This document shows, one piece after another, positions 15,889-25,960 of a stretch of 64,000 nt of DNA. The notes below the pieces were generated by a model. It saw nothing but the letters and a program-made list of their open reading frames with translations, did not search any database and was not told where the DNA came from. The DNA is taken from contig JAFAPC010000086.1 of assembly GCA_019247305.1 (NCBI GenBank), positions 1-64,000 of the forward strand, written 5' to 3'. This DNA comes from Pseudonocardiales bacterium (GTDB lineage Bacteria; Actinomycetota; Actinomycetes; Mycobacteriales; Pseudonocardiaceae). The position numbers and the translations under genes are program-made. The stretch's first letter is position 1. Each line of letters opens with the position of its first letter.

Positions 15889-18443
15889 GTGGCCAGGTGG
15901 AGCAGGCCGAACTCCGCAGGGTTGGCCATCAAGGGATGCTGTGGCAGGACGCGCACGGTGTACCCGAGCAGCCCGGCGTGCGGCAGGGGCAAGGTCGCCT
16001 CGAATCGTTTCCCCTCGCCGTCGGCGTCGGAGGCCTCACGAGTGCCGACCGGCTGCATGGTCACCACCACCGAGTCCCGCAGCTCGTCACGGTCATCGAC
16101 TCGACCGACGATGGCCTGGACGTCCACATCGCAGGGCCGCAGCCCGGCCAGCACGACCGCCGCCCGGACAGTCATCGTCGAGCCCAGCTCAGGAGTGTCG
16201 GGCAGGCCCGAGATGTCTACCTGGGCGATGCGGACCCGGGGCCAGGCGGCGCGCAGGCGTGCGGAGTACTCGGCCAGCGTCCGGGCTCCGGCAAAGGAAT
16301 CGCCGCGCACCCCGGTGGCCGAGTTGGCGGCCGGCGTGTAGAGGCGCTCGACGTACTCCTGCACCATCCGGCAGGCCTGGACCCGGGGGCGCAGCGAAGC
16401 CAGGGTGTGGCGCACCATGGCTACCCAGCGGATCGGCACACCGTCGGCGCCACGGTTATAAAACCGGGGGGCGACCTGCTTGGCGATCAACTCGTAGAGC
16501 GCGTGCGCCTCCACGGTGTCGCGCCGCTCTGGATTCTCCACGCCGTCCGCGGTCGGGATCGCCCAGCCGTTCCCACCGTCGTAGCACTCGTCCCACCACC
16601 CGTCCCGAATCGAGAGGTTCAGCCCGCCGTTGAGCGCGGATTTCATCCCCGAGGTGCCGCACGCCTCCAACGGCCGCAGCGGGTTGTTCAGCCACACGTC
16701 GCAGCCCCAGTACAGGTAGCGGGCCATCGACATATCGTAGTCCGGCAGGAACACCATCCGGTGCCGCACGTCGGGCGCGTCGGCGAATCGCACGACCTGC
16801 TGGATCAGCGCCTTGCCGCCGTCATCAGCAGGGTGTGACTTGCCGGCGATGATCAGCTGCACCGGGTGCTCAGGGTCCAGCAGCAGTGCCCGGAGCCGTT
16901 CGGGGTCGCGCAGCATCAGGGTGAGCCGCTTGTAGGTGGGGACCCGGCGGGCAAAACCCATGGTGAGCACGTGGGGGTCGAAAACCCGCGACGTCCAGCC
17001 CAGTTCCGGCGCGGAGGCACCGCGCTCCAGCCAGGCGGCCCGGACCCGCCTGCGTACCTCGTCCACCAGCTTGGCGCGCAGCACGCAGCGCAGCTCCCAC
17101 AGCAGGGCGTCCGGAGCGTCCAGAACCGCGTTGCCATCATCGGACTCGCCGAGCAGGCTGGCGATTTCCCGCGCCGCCCAACTCGGGCCGTGCACCCCGT
17201 TGGTGACCGAGTCGATCGGCACCTCATCGACGTCGAACTGCGGCCATAGTCCGCCGAACATCGCCCGGGACACCGCGCCGTGCAACTGCGAGACGCCGTT
17301 GGCGCGCTGAGCCAGCCGCAAACCCATGTGCGCCATGTTGAACATCCCCGGGTTGTCCTCAGCACCCAGTTCCAGCACGCGGCTGACCTCGACGCCGGGC
17401 AGCAGCGCAGTCTCCTCGGATAATCCGACGAAGTAGTGCTGTACCAGCTCCACCGGGAATCGATCGATCCCGGCGGGCACTGGAGTGTGTGTGGTGAACA
17501 CGGTGCCGGCCCGCACCGCCGCTAAGGCCTCGTCGAAGCTCAGTCCTTCACCGCTGATCAGCTCCCGGATCCGTTCCAGACCAAGGAACCCGGCGTGGCC
17601 CTCGTTGGTGTGGAACACCTCGGGTTCGGGGTGGCCGGTGAGCTGACAGAACAGCCGCAGCGCGCGGACTCCGCCGATCCCGGCGAGGATCTCTTGGGTG
17701 ATCCGGTGGTCCTGGTCGCCGCCATAGAGCCGGTCGGTCACCCCGCGCAGATCATCGGGATTGTCCTCGATGTCACTGTCCAGCAGCAGCAATGGCACCC
17801 GCCCGACCTCGGCCCGCCAGATCCGGGCCCGCAGCACCCGACCACCGGGCATGCGCAGCGCCACCAGCAGCGGCGCCCCGCTGGCATCGGCGACCAGGCG
17901 CAGCGGCAGGCCCTGCGGGTCCAGCGCCGGGTAGTGCTCAAGCTGCCAGCCATCCAGCGACAACGACTGGCGAAAGTAGCCCGAGCGGTAGAGCAACCCC
18001 ACTCCGATCAGCGGCACCCCCAGGTCCGAGGCGGCCTTGAGGTGATCGCCCGCCAGCACGCCCAAGCCGCCGGAGTAGAACGGCAACACCTCCGAGACGC
18101 CGAACTCCATGGAGAAGTAGGCGATCGCCTGGGGGAGAGCCTCCGGCCGCTGCTGGTACCACCGGGGCTGCGCCAGATAGTGACGCAGGTCCTGGGCGAG
18201 CGCTTGGGTGCGGGCCGCGACGGCCTCCTCGGCGGCCAGCTCGGTGAGCCGCCGGGTGGGGATCTCCCCGAGCAGCCGCACCGGATCCCCGTTGACCCTG
18301 CTCCAGGTGCGCTCGTCCAGCGAGGCGAACAGGTCTTGCGTCGGCGGGTGCCAGCTCCACCGCAAATTGGTGGCCAGCGGCTCCAGCGGTGCCAGCGGTC
18401 CGGGTAGCTGGGCCCGGACGGTGAACCGGCGCAGTGCTCTCAT
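15885..18443 (-). CDS. glgP: Alpha-glucan (glycogen/maltodextrin) phosphorylase
   Basis: This 852-residue GT35 phosphorylase releases glucose-1-phosphate from alpha-1,4-glucan ends. It is of the shorter actinobacterial type that starts RRFTVRAQLPGPLAPLEPLA and shows YFSMEFGVSEVLPFYSGGLG, HTNEGHAGFLGLERI and FTTHTPVPAGIDRFP. The pyridoxal phosphate Lys lies in GTSGMKSALNGG within the C-terminal half. Divergent from the Hsp70-like gene and convergent with glgX, with which it shares stop bases. Its product complements GlgX and feeds hexose phosphate metabolism. Confidence 0.95.
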   Translation of the reverse strand: MRALRRFTVRAQLPGPLAPLEPLATNLRWSWHPPTQDLFASLDERTWSRVNGDPVRLLGEIPTRRLTELAAEEAVAARTQALAQDLRHYLAQPRWYQQRPEALPQAIAYFSMEFGVSEVLPFYSGGLGVLAGDHLKAASDLGVPLIGVGLLYRSGYFRQSLSLDGWQLEHYPALDPQGLPLRLVADASGAPLLVALRMPGGRVLRARIWRAEVGRVPLLLLDSDIEDNPDDLRGVTDRLYGGDQDHRITQEILAGIGGVRALRLFCQLTGHPEPEVFHTNEGHAGFLGLERIRELISGEGLSFDEALAAVRAGTVFTTHTPVPAGIDRFPVELVQHYFVGLSEETALLPGVEVSRVLELGAEDNPGMFNMAHMGLRLAQRANGVSQLHGAVSRAMFGGLWPQFDVDEVPIDSVTNGVHGPSWAAREIASLLGESDDGNAVLDAPDALLWELRCVLRAKLVDEVRRRVRAAWLERGASAPELGWTSRVFDPHVLTMGFARRVPTYKRLTLMLRDPERLRALLLDPEHPVQLIIAGKSHPADDGGKALIQQVVRFADAPDVRHRMVFLPDYDMSMARYLYWGCDVWLNNPLRPLEACGTSGMKSALNGGLNLSIRDGWWDECYDGGNGWAIPTADGVENPERRDTVEAHALYELIAKQVAPRFYNRGADGVPIRWVAMVRHTLASLRPRVQACRMVQEYVERLYTPAANSATGVRGDSFAGARTLAEYSARLRAAWPRVRIAQVDISGLPDTPELGSTMTVRAAVVLAGLRPCDVDVQAIVGRVDDRDELRDSVVVTMQPVGTREASDADGEGKRFEATLPLPHAGLLGYTVRVLPQHPLMANPAEFGLLHLAT

Positions 18444-18528
18444 GGGCGGACTGTATCCATATCGCCGCCGTCGCGGCGGATCTGCTTCAGTGCCCCCGCT
18501 ACGGTCTTGCGGGATCGGCTGACGAGGG

Positions 18529-20325
18529 ATGGGGCGGACCTGGATGGGTTATTGGCTCGGGATTGACGTAGGTACCACCTGCACTGTTGCGGCCATCTGC
18601 CGCGCGGAGCCTGGGCGGCGTGCGCTGCCCGAGGTAATACCGTTGGGTAACCGGTCTGCGGCCGTGAGCTCGGTGCTCTACTTGGGCCAAGACGGCCAGG
18701 TGATCGTCGGGGAGGCCGCCGAGCGCTGCGCCTTAAGCGCTGCCGATCGGGTGGTCCGCGAGGTCATCCGGCGCGTCAGCGACCAGGTGCCGGTGGTGAT
18801 CGGCGGTGTCCCGCATTCGGCACCCAAGCTCGCTGCGTTGGTGATCCGCTGGGTCGTCGATCAGGTCGCGCAGCGCGAGGGCGGGTCCGCCGTGGGCATC
18901 ACGATCACGCATCCGGTCGGCTGGACCGCGGAGACGATCCAGGCCATGGCGGACGCGCTGGGCGGCGTTGATCTGCCGGAGGTCATGTTCTGCCCTGCGC
19001 CGCAGGCCGCGGCGGTCAACTATGCGGTCCAGGAGCGGCTCCCCCCCGGCGCCACCATCGCGGTCTATGATCTCGGTGGGGGCACCTTCGACGCCGCGGT
19101 GGTGCGCAAGGCCGGCCCAGCGACGTTCTCCGTTCTCGGTGTCCCGGAGGGGATCGAACGGTTGGGGGGCGCAGACTTCGATGACGCCGTGTTCGCCCAC
19201 GTCGTTGCCGCCGTGCCCGCGTTGCGTGAGCTCGCGGCGACCGATCGGGTGCAGCGCAGTGTCGCGCTCTGCCGGCGGGAGTGCACCGAGGCCAAAGAAG
19301 CCCTCTCGGCCGGCACCGAGGTGACGATCCCGGTGCTGCTGCCGGAGGTCCAGGCTCAGGTGCAGCTGGTCCGGGCCGAGTTCGAGGATCTAATCCGCCC
19401 GCAGGTGGCCCAGACCGTGGCGGCGTTGCACCGGGTGCTGCGATCAGCCAGTGTCGGGCCGGCGGACCTCGATGCGGTGCTGCTGGTCGGTGGCTCCTCG
19501 CGGGTGCCCCTCATCGCGCACCTCGTCTCGGCGGAACTCAATCGACCGGTTAGCGTGGGCGCCGACCCCCAGTTCGCGGTCGCGCTCGGCGCCGCCCTGT
19601 CTGGGCTGCTGGCCGAGAGCACCTACCGTGCCGATATCTACCGGGCCGATATCTACCGGACCGATGCTGATACCGCCAGCGCCGCCGTCGGGCCGGACCC
19701 ACTCTACCCGCCGGCTCCGGCGATGATCGGGGCCGGCGGATTCGCCAGGGCGGACGTCGCCGAGCCCGCCCCGACCCAGGTCGCAGCCCAGCCATCGCCG
19801 ACCGCCATCCCGTGGCATCTCGACCCGTGGCAGGCCGATGTCGGCGGTATCGAGGTGCCCCAGCGCCGGGCCGCGTCGCGGAGACTCACGCCGGTGGCGG
19901 CAGCGGGCGCGCTCGTCCTCGCCGGGGGCGTGGCGGCCGTGCTGTTCCTGACCTCGCACACCAACCCCAGCACCCCGACCACCGCCCGAACCCCGGCACC
20001 TGCAGCACCGGTGACGACCACCCGGGCCCCGGCATCCCATCCCAGCGGCGACGGCGGCCTGCCCAGCCCAGAGCCCACCGGAGGAATCCCGGTGGCACCC
20101 GACGCCGTACCGCAGCAGCCGACCGCCGACACCGCCGAGCCACCGGCCACCCCAATGCCGGCAGACCCAGCGCCAGCAGACCCAGGGCCAGCACCGCACA
20201 CCATCCGGGAGAACAGCAGCGGCCGGATCACCCACCGATCCACGCCGCGGGCCTCCCCGACACCCCCTCCTCCCTCGCCGTCCTGCCCGCCGTGGGTGGC
20301 TGGATACGAGCCAGACTTTTGTTAG
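18529..20325 (+). CDS. Membrane-anchored Hsp70-family ATPase
   Basis: This 598-residue protein has an actin/Hsp70 nucleotide-binding domain ([12 protein letters not shown] at the N-terminus, [28 protein letters not shown]). It lacks a recognisable DnaK substrate-binding domain. Instead comes a linker with a duplicated RADIY repeat, one transmembrane segment (about residues 453-475, [20 protein letters not shown]) and a long Pro/Thr/Ser-rich exported tail ending in two Cys (PSCPPW and a terminal Cys). The Met at residue 6 is an alternative start. Such proteins are common in actinomycetes but functionally obscure; a sensor or envelope role is inferred. It lies between glgP and glgE. Confidence 0.85.
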   Translation: MGRTWMGYWLGIDVGTTCTVAAICRAEPGRRALPEVIPLGNRSAAVSSVLYLGQDGQVIVGEAAERCALSAADRVVREVIRRVSDQVPVVIGGVPHSAPKLAALVIRWVVDQVAQREGGSAVGITITHPVGWTAETIQAMADALGGVDLPEVMFCPAPQAAAVNYAVQERLPPGATIAVYDLGGGTFDAAVVRKAGPATFSVLGVPEGIERLGGADFDDAVFAHVVAAVPALRELAATDRVQRSVALCRRECTEAKEALSAGTEVTIPVLLPEVQAQVQLVRAEFEDLIRPQVAQTVAALHRVLRSASVGPADLDAVLLVGGSSRVPLIAHLVSAELNRPVSVGADPQFAVALGAALSGLLAESTYRADIYRADIYRTDADTASAAVGPDPLYPPAPAMIGAGGFARADVAEPAPTQVAAQPSPTAIPWHLDPWQADVGGIEVPQRRAASRRLTPVAAAGALVLAGGVAAVLFLTSHTNPSTPTTARTPAPAAPVTTTRAPASHPSGDGGLPSPEPTGGIPVAPDAVPQQPTADTAEPPATPMPADPAPADPGPAPHTIRENSSGRITHRSTPRASPTPPPPSPSCPPWVAGYEPDFC

Positions 20326-20440
20326 CAGCGCGAACTGCGGCTACGGGTGTCCGCTCCGCCGCGCACCGGAGGGCCGTTACCGGCAGACTAGGCAGAGGAG
20401 GTGGGTGGGGGCCGGGGAGCCGACGGGGAAGAGGCATACG

Positions 20441-22411
20441 GTGAGTGGTCGGATCGCCATTGACGACGTGACGCCCGTAGTCTCCTGCGGGCAGTATCCC
20501 AGCAAAGCGGTGGTCGGCGAGCACGTTCCGGTCCGCGCCACGGTGTGGCGCGAGGGACATGACGCGGTGAGCGCCACGGTCCTCTGGCGCGGTCCCGGCA
20601 ACGGATCAGCCAGGCAGATTCAGATGGAGCCCGGACCACCGGGCACCGACCAGTTCACCGCCACCGTGGTGCCCGACCAGGTGGGCGCCTGGAGCTTCCG
20701 GGTGGACGGCTGGGCCGACCCCGTGCAGAGCTGGCGGCACGCGATCGAGGTGAAGATCGACGCCGGGCAGAGCGAGCCCGAACTGGAAAACGACCTGCAG
20801 AGTGGCGCCCAGTTGCTGGAACGCGCGGCGAACCGCTCCGATCAGGGAGCCAACCGGATGGTGCTGGCCGCTGCGGCGGCGGCGTTGCGGGACACCGAGC
20901 GTCCGCTGAACGAGCGGGTCAGTCTGGCGCTCGGGGCACCGGTGACCCAGATCCTGACCGCCGACCCGATCCGTGACCTGATCACTCAGGGCACTACCTA
21001 CCAGGTGTGGGTCGACCGCCCCCGAGCGCTGTTCAGCTCCTGGTATGAGTTCTTCCCGCGATCCACCGGCGGCTGGGACGCCCACGGCAACCCGGTGCAC
21101 GGAACCTTCGCGACCGCTGCCCGCGAGCTGGACCGGATCGCCGGTATGGGCTTCGACGTGGTGTACCTGCCGCCGATCCACCCGATCGGCGAGGTGAACC
21201 GCAAGGGTCCCAACAACGCCAGACACGCCGGACCTGAGGACGTCGGGACACCGTGGGCGATCGGTTCAGCCGAGGGCGGGCACGATGCGGTGCACCCCCG
21301 GCTGGGCACCCTTGCGGACTTCGACGCCTTCGTCGCTAGGGCCCGCGAGCTGGGGCTGGAAGTCGCGCTGGACTTCGCGCTGCAATGCGCACCGGACCAC
21401 CCCTGGATCAAGGAGCACCCGGAGTGGTTCACCACCCGCCCGGACGGGACGATCGCCTACGCGGAGAACCCACCCAAGCGTTACGAGGACATCTACCCGC
21501 TTAATTTCGACTCCGACCCCCGCGGCGCCTACGCCGAGATGCTGCGGGTGATGCTGTTCTGGGTCCAGCGTGGGGTGCGGATCTTCCGAGTGGACAACCC
21601 GCACACCAAGCCCCCAAACTTCTGGCAGTGGTTGATCTGGAAAGTCAAGGACCGCTACCCGGATGTGCTGTTCCTGTCCGAGGCGTTCACCCGCCCGGCT
21701 CGGCTCTACGGGTTGGCCCGGCTGGGCTTCACCCAGTCCTACACCTACTTCACCTGGCGCACCGGTAAACAGGAGTTGACCGAGTACGCGACGGAGCTGG
21801 CATCCCGAGTGGACGAAGTGCGGCCGAACTTCTTCGTCAACACCCCGGACATCCTGCACGCCTCCCTGCAGCAGGGCGGGCCGGGCATGTTCGCCATCCG
21901 GGCCGCGCTGGCCGCCACCCTGTCCCCCTCCTGGGGCGTCTACTCCGGCTTTGAGCTTTTCGAGAACACGCCGGTCGCGCCGGGTAGCGAGGAGTACCTG
22001 AACAGCGAGAAGTACCAGCTGCGCCCCCGGGACTTCGCCACCGCGCTGGCGGCGGGTCGATCCCTGGAACCCTGGCTCACCCGACTCAACGCGATCCGCC
22101 GGGCGCACCCCGCTCTGCAGCAGCTACGCACCCTGCGGTTCCATCACGTAGACAACGACTCCCTGCTGGCGTACTCCAAGACCGACCCGGCAAGCGGTGA
22201 CACCGTGATCTGCGTGGTCACCCTGGCCCCCTCCAGCGCCGTCAGCGGAATGGTCTGGCTGGACCTGCCGGCCCTGGGCATGAGCTGGCAGGACCGTTTT
22301 GCCGCCCACGACGAGGTCAGCGGCGAGACCTACCAGTGGGGCCAGATTAACTACGTGCACCTTCAGCCCTGGCGCGCAGTGGCGCACATTGTGCGGCTGG
22401 GCCGCCCGTGA
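20441..22411 (+). CDS. glgE: Alpha-1,4-glucan:maltose-1-phosphate maltosyltransferase GlgE
   Basis: This 656-residue GH13_3 enzyme transfers maltosyl units from maltose-1-phosphate onto alpha-glucan. The start [20 protein letters not shown] aligns with characterised GlgE N-termini, and GAAGAGG lies 6 bp before the GTG at 20441, so I prefer it to the GTG at 20405. The predicted nucleophile is Asp385 in [11 protein letters not shown] and the acid/base Glu414 in LSEAFTRP; the 29-residue spacing matches Streptomyces GlgE. NRKGPNN and the long GGHDAVHP loops are GlgE-specific. The TGA stop lies inside a perfect 21-bp-arm palindrome. Substrate is made by Mak and TreS encoded 3.5 kb downstream. Confidence 0.96.
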   Translation: MSGRIAIDDVTPVVSCGQYPSKAVVGEHVPVRATVWREGHDAVSATVLWRGPGNGSARQIQMEPGPPGTDQFTATVVPDQVGAWSFRVDGWADPVQSWRHAIEVKIDAGQSEPELENDLQSGAQLLERAANRSDQGANRMVLAAAAAALRDTERPLNERVSLALGAPVTQILTADPIRDLITQGTTYQVWVDRPRALFSSWYEFFPRSTGGWDAHGNPVHGTFATAARELDRIAGMGFDVVYLPPIHPIGEVNRKGPNNARHAGPEDVGTPWAIGSAEGGHDAVHPRLGTLADFDAFVARARELGLEVALDFALQCAPDHPWIKEHPEWFTTRPDGTIAYAENPPKRYEDIYPLNFDSDPRGAYAEMLRVMLFWVQRGVRIFRVDNPHTKPPNFWQWLIWKVKDRYPDVLFLSEAFTRPARLYGLARLGFTQSYTYFTWRTGKQELTEYATELASRVDEVRPNFFVNTPDILHASLQQGGPGMFAIRAALAATLSPSWGVYSGFELFENTPVAPGSEEYLNSEKYQLRPRDFATALAAGRSLEPWLTRLNAIRRAHPALQQLRTLRFHHVDNDSLLAYSKTDPASGDTVICVVTLAPSSAVSGMVWLDLPALGMSWQDRFAAHDEVSGETYQWGQINYVHLQPWRAVAHIVRLGRP

Positions 22412-22450
22412 GTGGCGATACGAGCCCCAGCTCGTATCGCCACTCACGGG
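22405..22450. repeat. Perfect palindrome spanning the glgE stop codon (copy 1)
   Basis: Two perfect 21-nt arms, 22405-22425 and 22430-22450, flank a CCCA loop. The shared core is CGTGAGTGGCGAT followed by ACGAG. The TGA within CGTGAG is the glgE stop. The transcript could form a very stable hairpin, but no U-tract follows, so it may be a rho-independent-like terminator, mRNA stabiliser or dispersed repeat. A second copy lies at 45269-45314. Confidence 0.9.
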
Positions 22451-22473
22451 TTGTCCACAGATATGCTGCCCCC

Positions 22474-23175
22474 GTGGCGATCAACATAACGAGCGAGTTC
22501 GACGCTGCTGCCCCGCGGTATGACCGGCTGGTCGGCGCAAGCCCGGGCTACCACCGCAACCTGGCGCGCTCCGCCCGCCGGATGCAGCTGTCCGGCGGCG
22601 GCGCCGGGTTGCACCTGCTAGATCTGGGCTGCGGAACTGGGGCCTCGACCCTGGCGCTGCTGGCGGCAGCGCCCCAGGCCAGGATCACCGCGGTGGACGC
22701 CTCCGCCGGTATGCTCGCCAAGGCCCGGCAGGCCGACTGGCCGGCGCAGGTGTCGTTTGTGCACGCCCGGGCCGAGGAGCTCGCCGCAGCCGGGGTGCAG
22801 GGACCATTCGACGGGATCTTCGCCGCGTACCTGGTGCGTAACCTGCCGGACCCGGACTCGGTGCTGGCCGGACTGCGGGCGACGCTGGCGCCCGGGGCAC
22901 CGCTGGCGGTCCACGACTACGCGCTGGACGGTCGGGTGCGCAGTCGGGCGATCTGGACCGCGGTGTGCTGGAGCGTGATCATCCCAGCCGGGAAGGCAAT
23001 GACCGGTCGAGCTGGGCTCTACCGCTACCTGTGGCGCAGTGTGCTGAGTTTTGACACCGTGAACGCGCTGGCCGACCGGCTGCGCGGGCACGGCTTGGTC
23101 GAGACCCGGGTCGCCACCATGCCCGGCTGGGAACGCGGCATCGTGCACACCGTCGTGGCCAGGCGACCGGCGTGA
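22474..23175 (+). CDS. Class I SAM-dependent methyltransferase (CrtT/UbiE-like)
   Basis: This 233-residue methyltransferase has motif I LLDLGCGTGASTLALL, motif II TAVDASAGML and a post-motif FDGIFAAYLVRNLPD, resembling the UbiE/Coq5 group and the CrtT-type proteins of aromatic carotenoid clusters. The GTG at 22474 is chosen; upstream residues lie in the glgE terminator palindrome. The following FAD-dependent CrtU-like gene, 37 bp away, supports a carotenoid tailoring function. Menaquinone or other ring methylation is the alternative. Confidence 0.8.
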   Translation: MAINITSEFDAAAPRYDRLVGASPGYHRNLARSARRMQLSGGGAGLHLLDLGCGTGASTLALLAAAPQARITAVDASAGMLAKARQADWPAQVSFVHARAEELAAAGVQGPFDGIFAAYLVRNLPDPDSVLAGLRATLAPGAPLAVHDYALDGRVRSRAIWTAVCWSVIIPAGKAMTGRAGLYRYLWRSVLSFDTVNALADRLRGHGLVETRVATMPGWERGIVHTVVARRPA

Positions 23176-23212
23176 GGACCCAAAGCGGCAGCGACATGAC
23201 AGCGGCAGCGAC

Positions 23213-24760
23213 ATGACACCCCGCGGCGGCAACGGGCAACGGCCGGGCCGGGACCGGCGGGCTGTACTGCACCCGCCGCAGGCCGGTCGGCTACGCCCTG
23301 AGGGGTCGCCTGCCCGGGTGGCCGTCGTCGGCGGCGGGATCGCCGGCATCGCGGCCGCGCTGGCGTTGGCCGAACGCGGCGTGCAGGTGCAGCTCCTGGA
23401 ACGGGAGCAGCAGCTCGGCGGCCGGCTGCGCGGCTGGCCGACCACTCTGGCCGACGGGTCCACGGTTACCATGAGCCGCGGATTTCATGCCTTCTTCCGG
23501 CAGTACTACAACCTGCGTGCGCTGCTGCGCCGGGCTGATCCGCTGGGCCGGGCGCTGGCGCCGATGGCGGACTATCCCTTAGTTGATGCCAACGGCTATC
23601 GGGACAGCTTCCAGGGTCTGCCGCGCACGCCACCGTGGAACGCGCTGGCCTTCGTCTTGTTCAGCCCCACCTTCAGGTGGCGGGACCTGGTTAGCAGGAT
23701 CGACCCGGTGGCCGCACTGCCCCTGCTCGACGTGTCCGTGCCGGAGATCTACCAGCGGTTGGACGGCCAGGACGCGATGACGTTCCTGGAGCGGGTGCGC
23801 TTCCCGGATGCGGCCCGGCATCTGGCGTTCTCGGTGTTCTCCCGCAGCTTCTTCGCCGATCCCCGGGAGCTGTCGGCAGCCGAGCTGGCCACGATGTTCC
23901 ACATCTACTTCCTGGGCTCGGCCGAGGGCCTGGTGTTCGACGTGCCCACCGAACCGTTCCCGCAGGCGCTATGGGATCCGATGGGCAGCTACCTGGCTGA
24001 GCTCGGCGTGCGGGTGTGCTGCGGCGCGGCCGTCGAGCAGGTGGCACCCGGGCACGAGCGTCGCTTCACCGTCCGAACCGGCAACGAGACGGCAGAGGTT
24101 GACGCCGTGGTGCTCGCCACCGATGTCAGCGGGTTACAAGCGCTGCTGGAGGCATCTCCTGAGCTCGGAGGAGCGCCCTGGCGGGCACGCATCGCGGCCT
24201 TGCGGACCGCTCCGCCGTTTCTGGTGTCCCGGTTGTGGCTGGAGCGCCCGGTGCGTCCCGAGCGGCCCGGGTTCCTCGGCACCAGCGGGTTCGGGCCGCT
24301 GGATAACGTCAGCGTGCTGGAGCGCTTCGAGGGCGAGGCGGCCCGCTGGGCCCGCCGCACCGGCGGTTCTGTGGTGGAGCTGCACGCCTACGCGCTGAGC
24401 ACCGACCTGGAGCAGGGCAAGCGCCGGCTGATCGACGAGCTCAACCGGGTCTACCCGGAAACCGCCGCCGCCACGATCGTCGATGCGCGCCACGAGCTCC
24501 ACGCCGACTGCCCGCTGTTCGCGCCCGGCACCTTCGGCGACCGACCCACCGTCGCCACCGGAGATCCGGCCGTGGTGCTCGCCGGGGACCTCACCCGGGT
24601 CGACCTGCCCGTCGCGCTGATGGAACGCGCCGCGACCAGTGGGTTCCTCGCCGCCAACGCGCTGCTGGCCCGCTGGGGGTTGCGCGGGCACCCCCTATGG
24701 ACCGTGCCGATCCGGGGCCGGCTGGCCCCGCTGCGCGCCGCAGCCGCCCGGTTCGGCTGA
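23213..24760 (+). CDS. FAD-dependent oxidoreductase, CrtU-like carotenoid desaturase/methyltransferase family
   Basis: This 515-residue protein starts after a short Arg-rich leader with an FAD dinucleotide fold, VAVVGGGIAGIAAALALAERG, then LLEREQQLGGRLRGWP. The internal MSRGFHAFFRQYYNLRALL and C-terminal VVLAGDLTRVDLPVALMERAATSGFLAAN match phytoene-desaturase superfamily members, especially CrtU-type enzymes that aromatise beta-carotene rings to isorenieratene. Neighbours are a CrtT-like methyltransferase and a Rieske protein of the DUF5914 type that commonly accompanies such genes. No crtE, crtB, crtI or crtY gene is in the window, so the carotenoid substrate would have to be made elsewhere. 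Confidence 0.8.
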   Translation: MTPRGGNGQRPGRDRRAVLHPPQAGRLRPEGSPARVAVVGGGIAGIAAALALAERGVQVQLLEREQQLGGRLRGWPTTLADGSTVTMSRGFHAFFRQYYNLRALLRRADPLGRALAPMADYPLVDANGYRDSFQGLPRTPPWNALAFVLFSPTFRWRDLVSRIDPVAALPLLDVSVPEIYQRLDGQDAMTFLERVRFPDAARHLAFSVFSRSFFADPRELSAAELATMFHIYFLGSAEGLVFDVPTEPFPQALWDPMGSYLAELGVRVCCGAAVEQVAPGHERRFTVRTGNETAEVDAVVLATDVSGLQALLEASPELGGAPWRARIAALRTAPPFLVSRLWLERPVRPERPGFLGTSGFGPLDNVSVLERFEGEAARWARRTGGSVVELHAYALSTDLEQGKRRLIDELNRVYPETAAATIVDARHELHADCPLFAPGTFGDRPTVATGDPAVVLAGDLTRVDLPVALMERAATSGFLAANALLARWGLRGHPLWTVPIRGRLAPLRAAAARFG

Positions 24761-24786
24761 ACCGACGTGGCGCGCCCGTGCCCGGA

Positions 24787-25773
24787 TCAGCCCGGCCAGC
24801 GGCCACTGGTCCGCAGCTCATACCGGCGCTGCGCATAGGCCAGGTCATCACGCCACAGCCGGGCGGCTGCCCAGCGCATCGCCGGGCGCATCACCGGCGC
24901 CCCGCGGCGGGCGAGAGCGAACCCCGGGCGAGGTGAGCTGGCGATGGTTGCCTCGATCACCGCGGTCTGGGGATGACCGACGTCATCGACGCCCAGCGGA
25001 ACGGCGTGTGTTTCGACCACACTCCCGGCGCCCTCCCCCTCCAGGATGTCCATCACCACCGTCCGGGGTTCGGGGCAGCTGAACGCGGCCCGCACCGGAA
25101 CCCCGATCCGTCGGGTGAGCCGGAAGGCCACCTCGACCACGAACCGGTCAAGCTGCTCGCTGGGCTCCTCGACCACCCGCAGCCCCACGAAGGAGTACGG
25201 GTGAAACCAGCTGCCGTGCCAGGGGTCAAGCCGGTTGGCGACCACGTCCTCCGGCTCGCAGCGCCCGATCCCGGTGAACACCGCCTCCAGGCTGGTCTGC
25301 GGGTCAGGCCGGCGGGGCAGCACCGGCGCGGGCAGCGGATCCTCCCCACCGACAGCATCCAGCCGCACCCAGGCCAGCACCCCGTCGTCGTGGGCTGGGA
25401 ACGGGTCCCACCCCGGCACCCCACGGGAGCCGATCGCCAGACCATGCCAGCGGCACACCAGCGCCCCACCGGCCACCGCCGCCCGGCACAGTGGCGCGCC
25501 GAGGTGTGGGCATTCGCCAGGGCCGGCGTGCAGCGCGCCATCGGGGGTGCGCCAGGCCACCACGTCAACACCCGCAAGGGTGCGCCCGAACGGCCGGTCG
25601 GCGCGGACCTCCCGGCTCGCGGCGAGCACATACCAGTTCCCTGACGGCCGAGCCTGCGCCCGTTTGAGCGCCGCCTCGATCAGACCCGGCCGGGCCTCGC
25701 GCCACGTAGGCTGCTGCCCGACCCAGGTCCACGCTGGCAGCCGCCGCAGCGGCACTCCCCCGTGAGACATCAC
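24787..25773 (-). CDS. Rieske 2Fe-2S protein, DUF5914-like
   Basis: This 328-residue protein carries a Rieske cluster site: CPHLGAPL (Cys/His pair) and, 18 residues on, CRWHG. The C-terminal half (RLDPWHGSWFHPYSFVGL, and the ligand-like ATIASSPRPGFALARR) resembles the DUF5914 domain found with CrtU-like oxidoreductases in actinomycetes. It could serve as the oxygenase or electron-transfer partner in ring aromatisation. It lies convergent to the CrtU-like gene with 26 bp between stops, and divergent from treS. Confidence 0.8.
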   Translation of the reverse strand: MMSHGGVPLRRLPAWTWVGQQPTWREARPGLIEAALKRAQARPSGNWYVLAASREVRADRPFGRTLAGVDVVAWRTPDGALHAGPGECPHLGAPLCRAAVAGGALVCRWHGLAIGSRGVPGWDPFPAHDDGVLAWVRLDAVGGEDPLPAPVLPRRPDPQTSLEAVFTGIGRCEPEDVVANRLDPWHGSWFHPYSFVGLRVVEEPSEQLDRFVVEVAFRLTRRIGVPVRAAFSCPEPRTVVMDILEGEGAGSVVETHAVPLGVDDVGHPQTAVIEATIASSPRPGFALARRGAPVMRPAMRWAAARLWRDDLAYAQRRYELRTSGRWPG

Positions 25774-25869
25774 TCACCACTCCTTCGGATGGCCCTGATG
25801 AAGGGCGCGAAGAGCACTGACAAAGCACGGTAGCGAATGCACACACTTTGCGTTGCCCGACCCCGACCG

Positions 25870-25960
25870 GTACGACTGGGCCCGAGGGAACTGGGCTGGA
25901 GAGAACTGAGCCGTTGGGGACTGGGCCGGGGAACTGGGCTCATGGAAACTGGGCTGATGG
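25870..25960. repeat. Degenerate GAACTGGGCT repeats upstream of and into treS
   Basis: At least five variants of (G/A)AACTGGGC(T/C) recur every 12-17 bp, including GAACTGGGCTGGA, GAACTGGGCTCATG and AAACTGGGCTGATG. The last two include candidate treS start codons. The ACTGGGCTGAT core is shared with the 15-bp units upstream of glgX. Function is unknown; it may be replication slippage or a regulatory site. Confidence 0.6.

Noticed and set aside
17595-18407. Plus-strand open frame opposite glgP
   Set aside because: Antisense shadow of a well-supported phosphorylase gene.
19444-20235. Minus-strand frame opposite the Hsp70-like tail
   Set aside because: Gly/Arg-rich antisense of a Pro/Thr-rich coding region; no supporting features.
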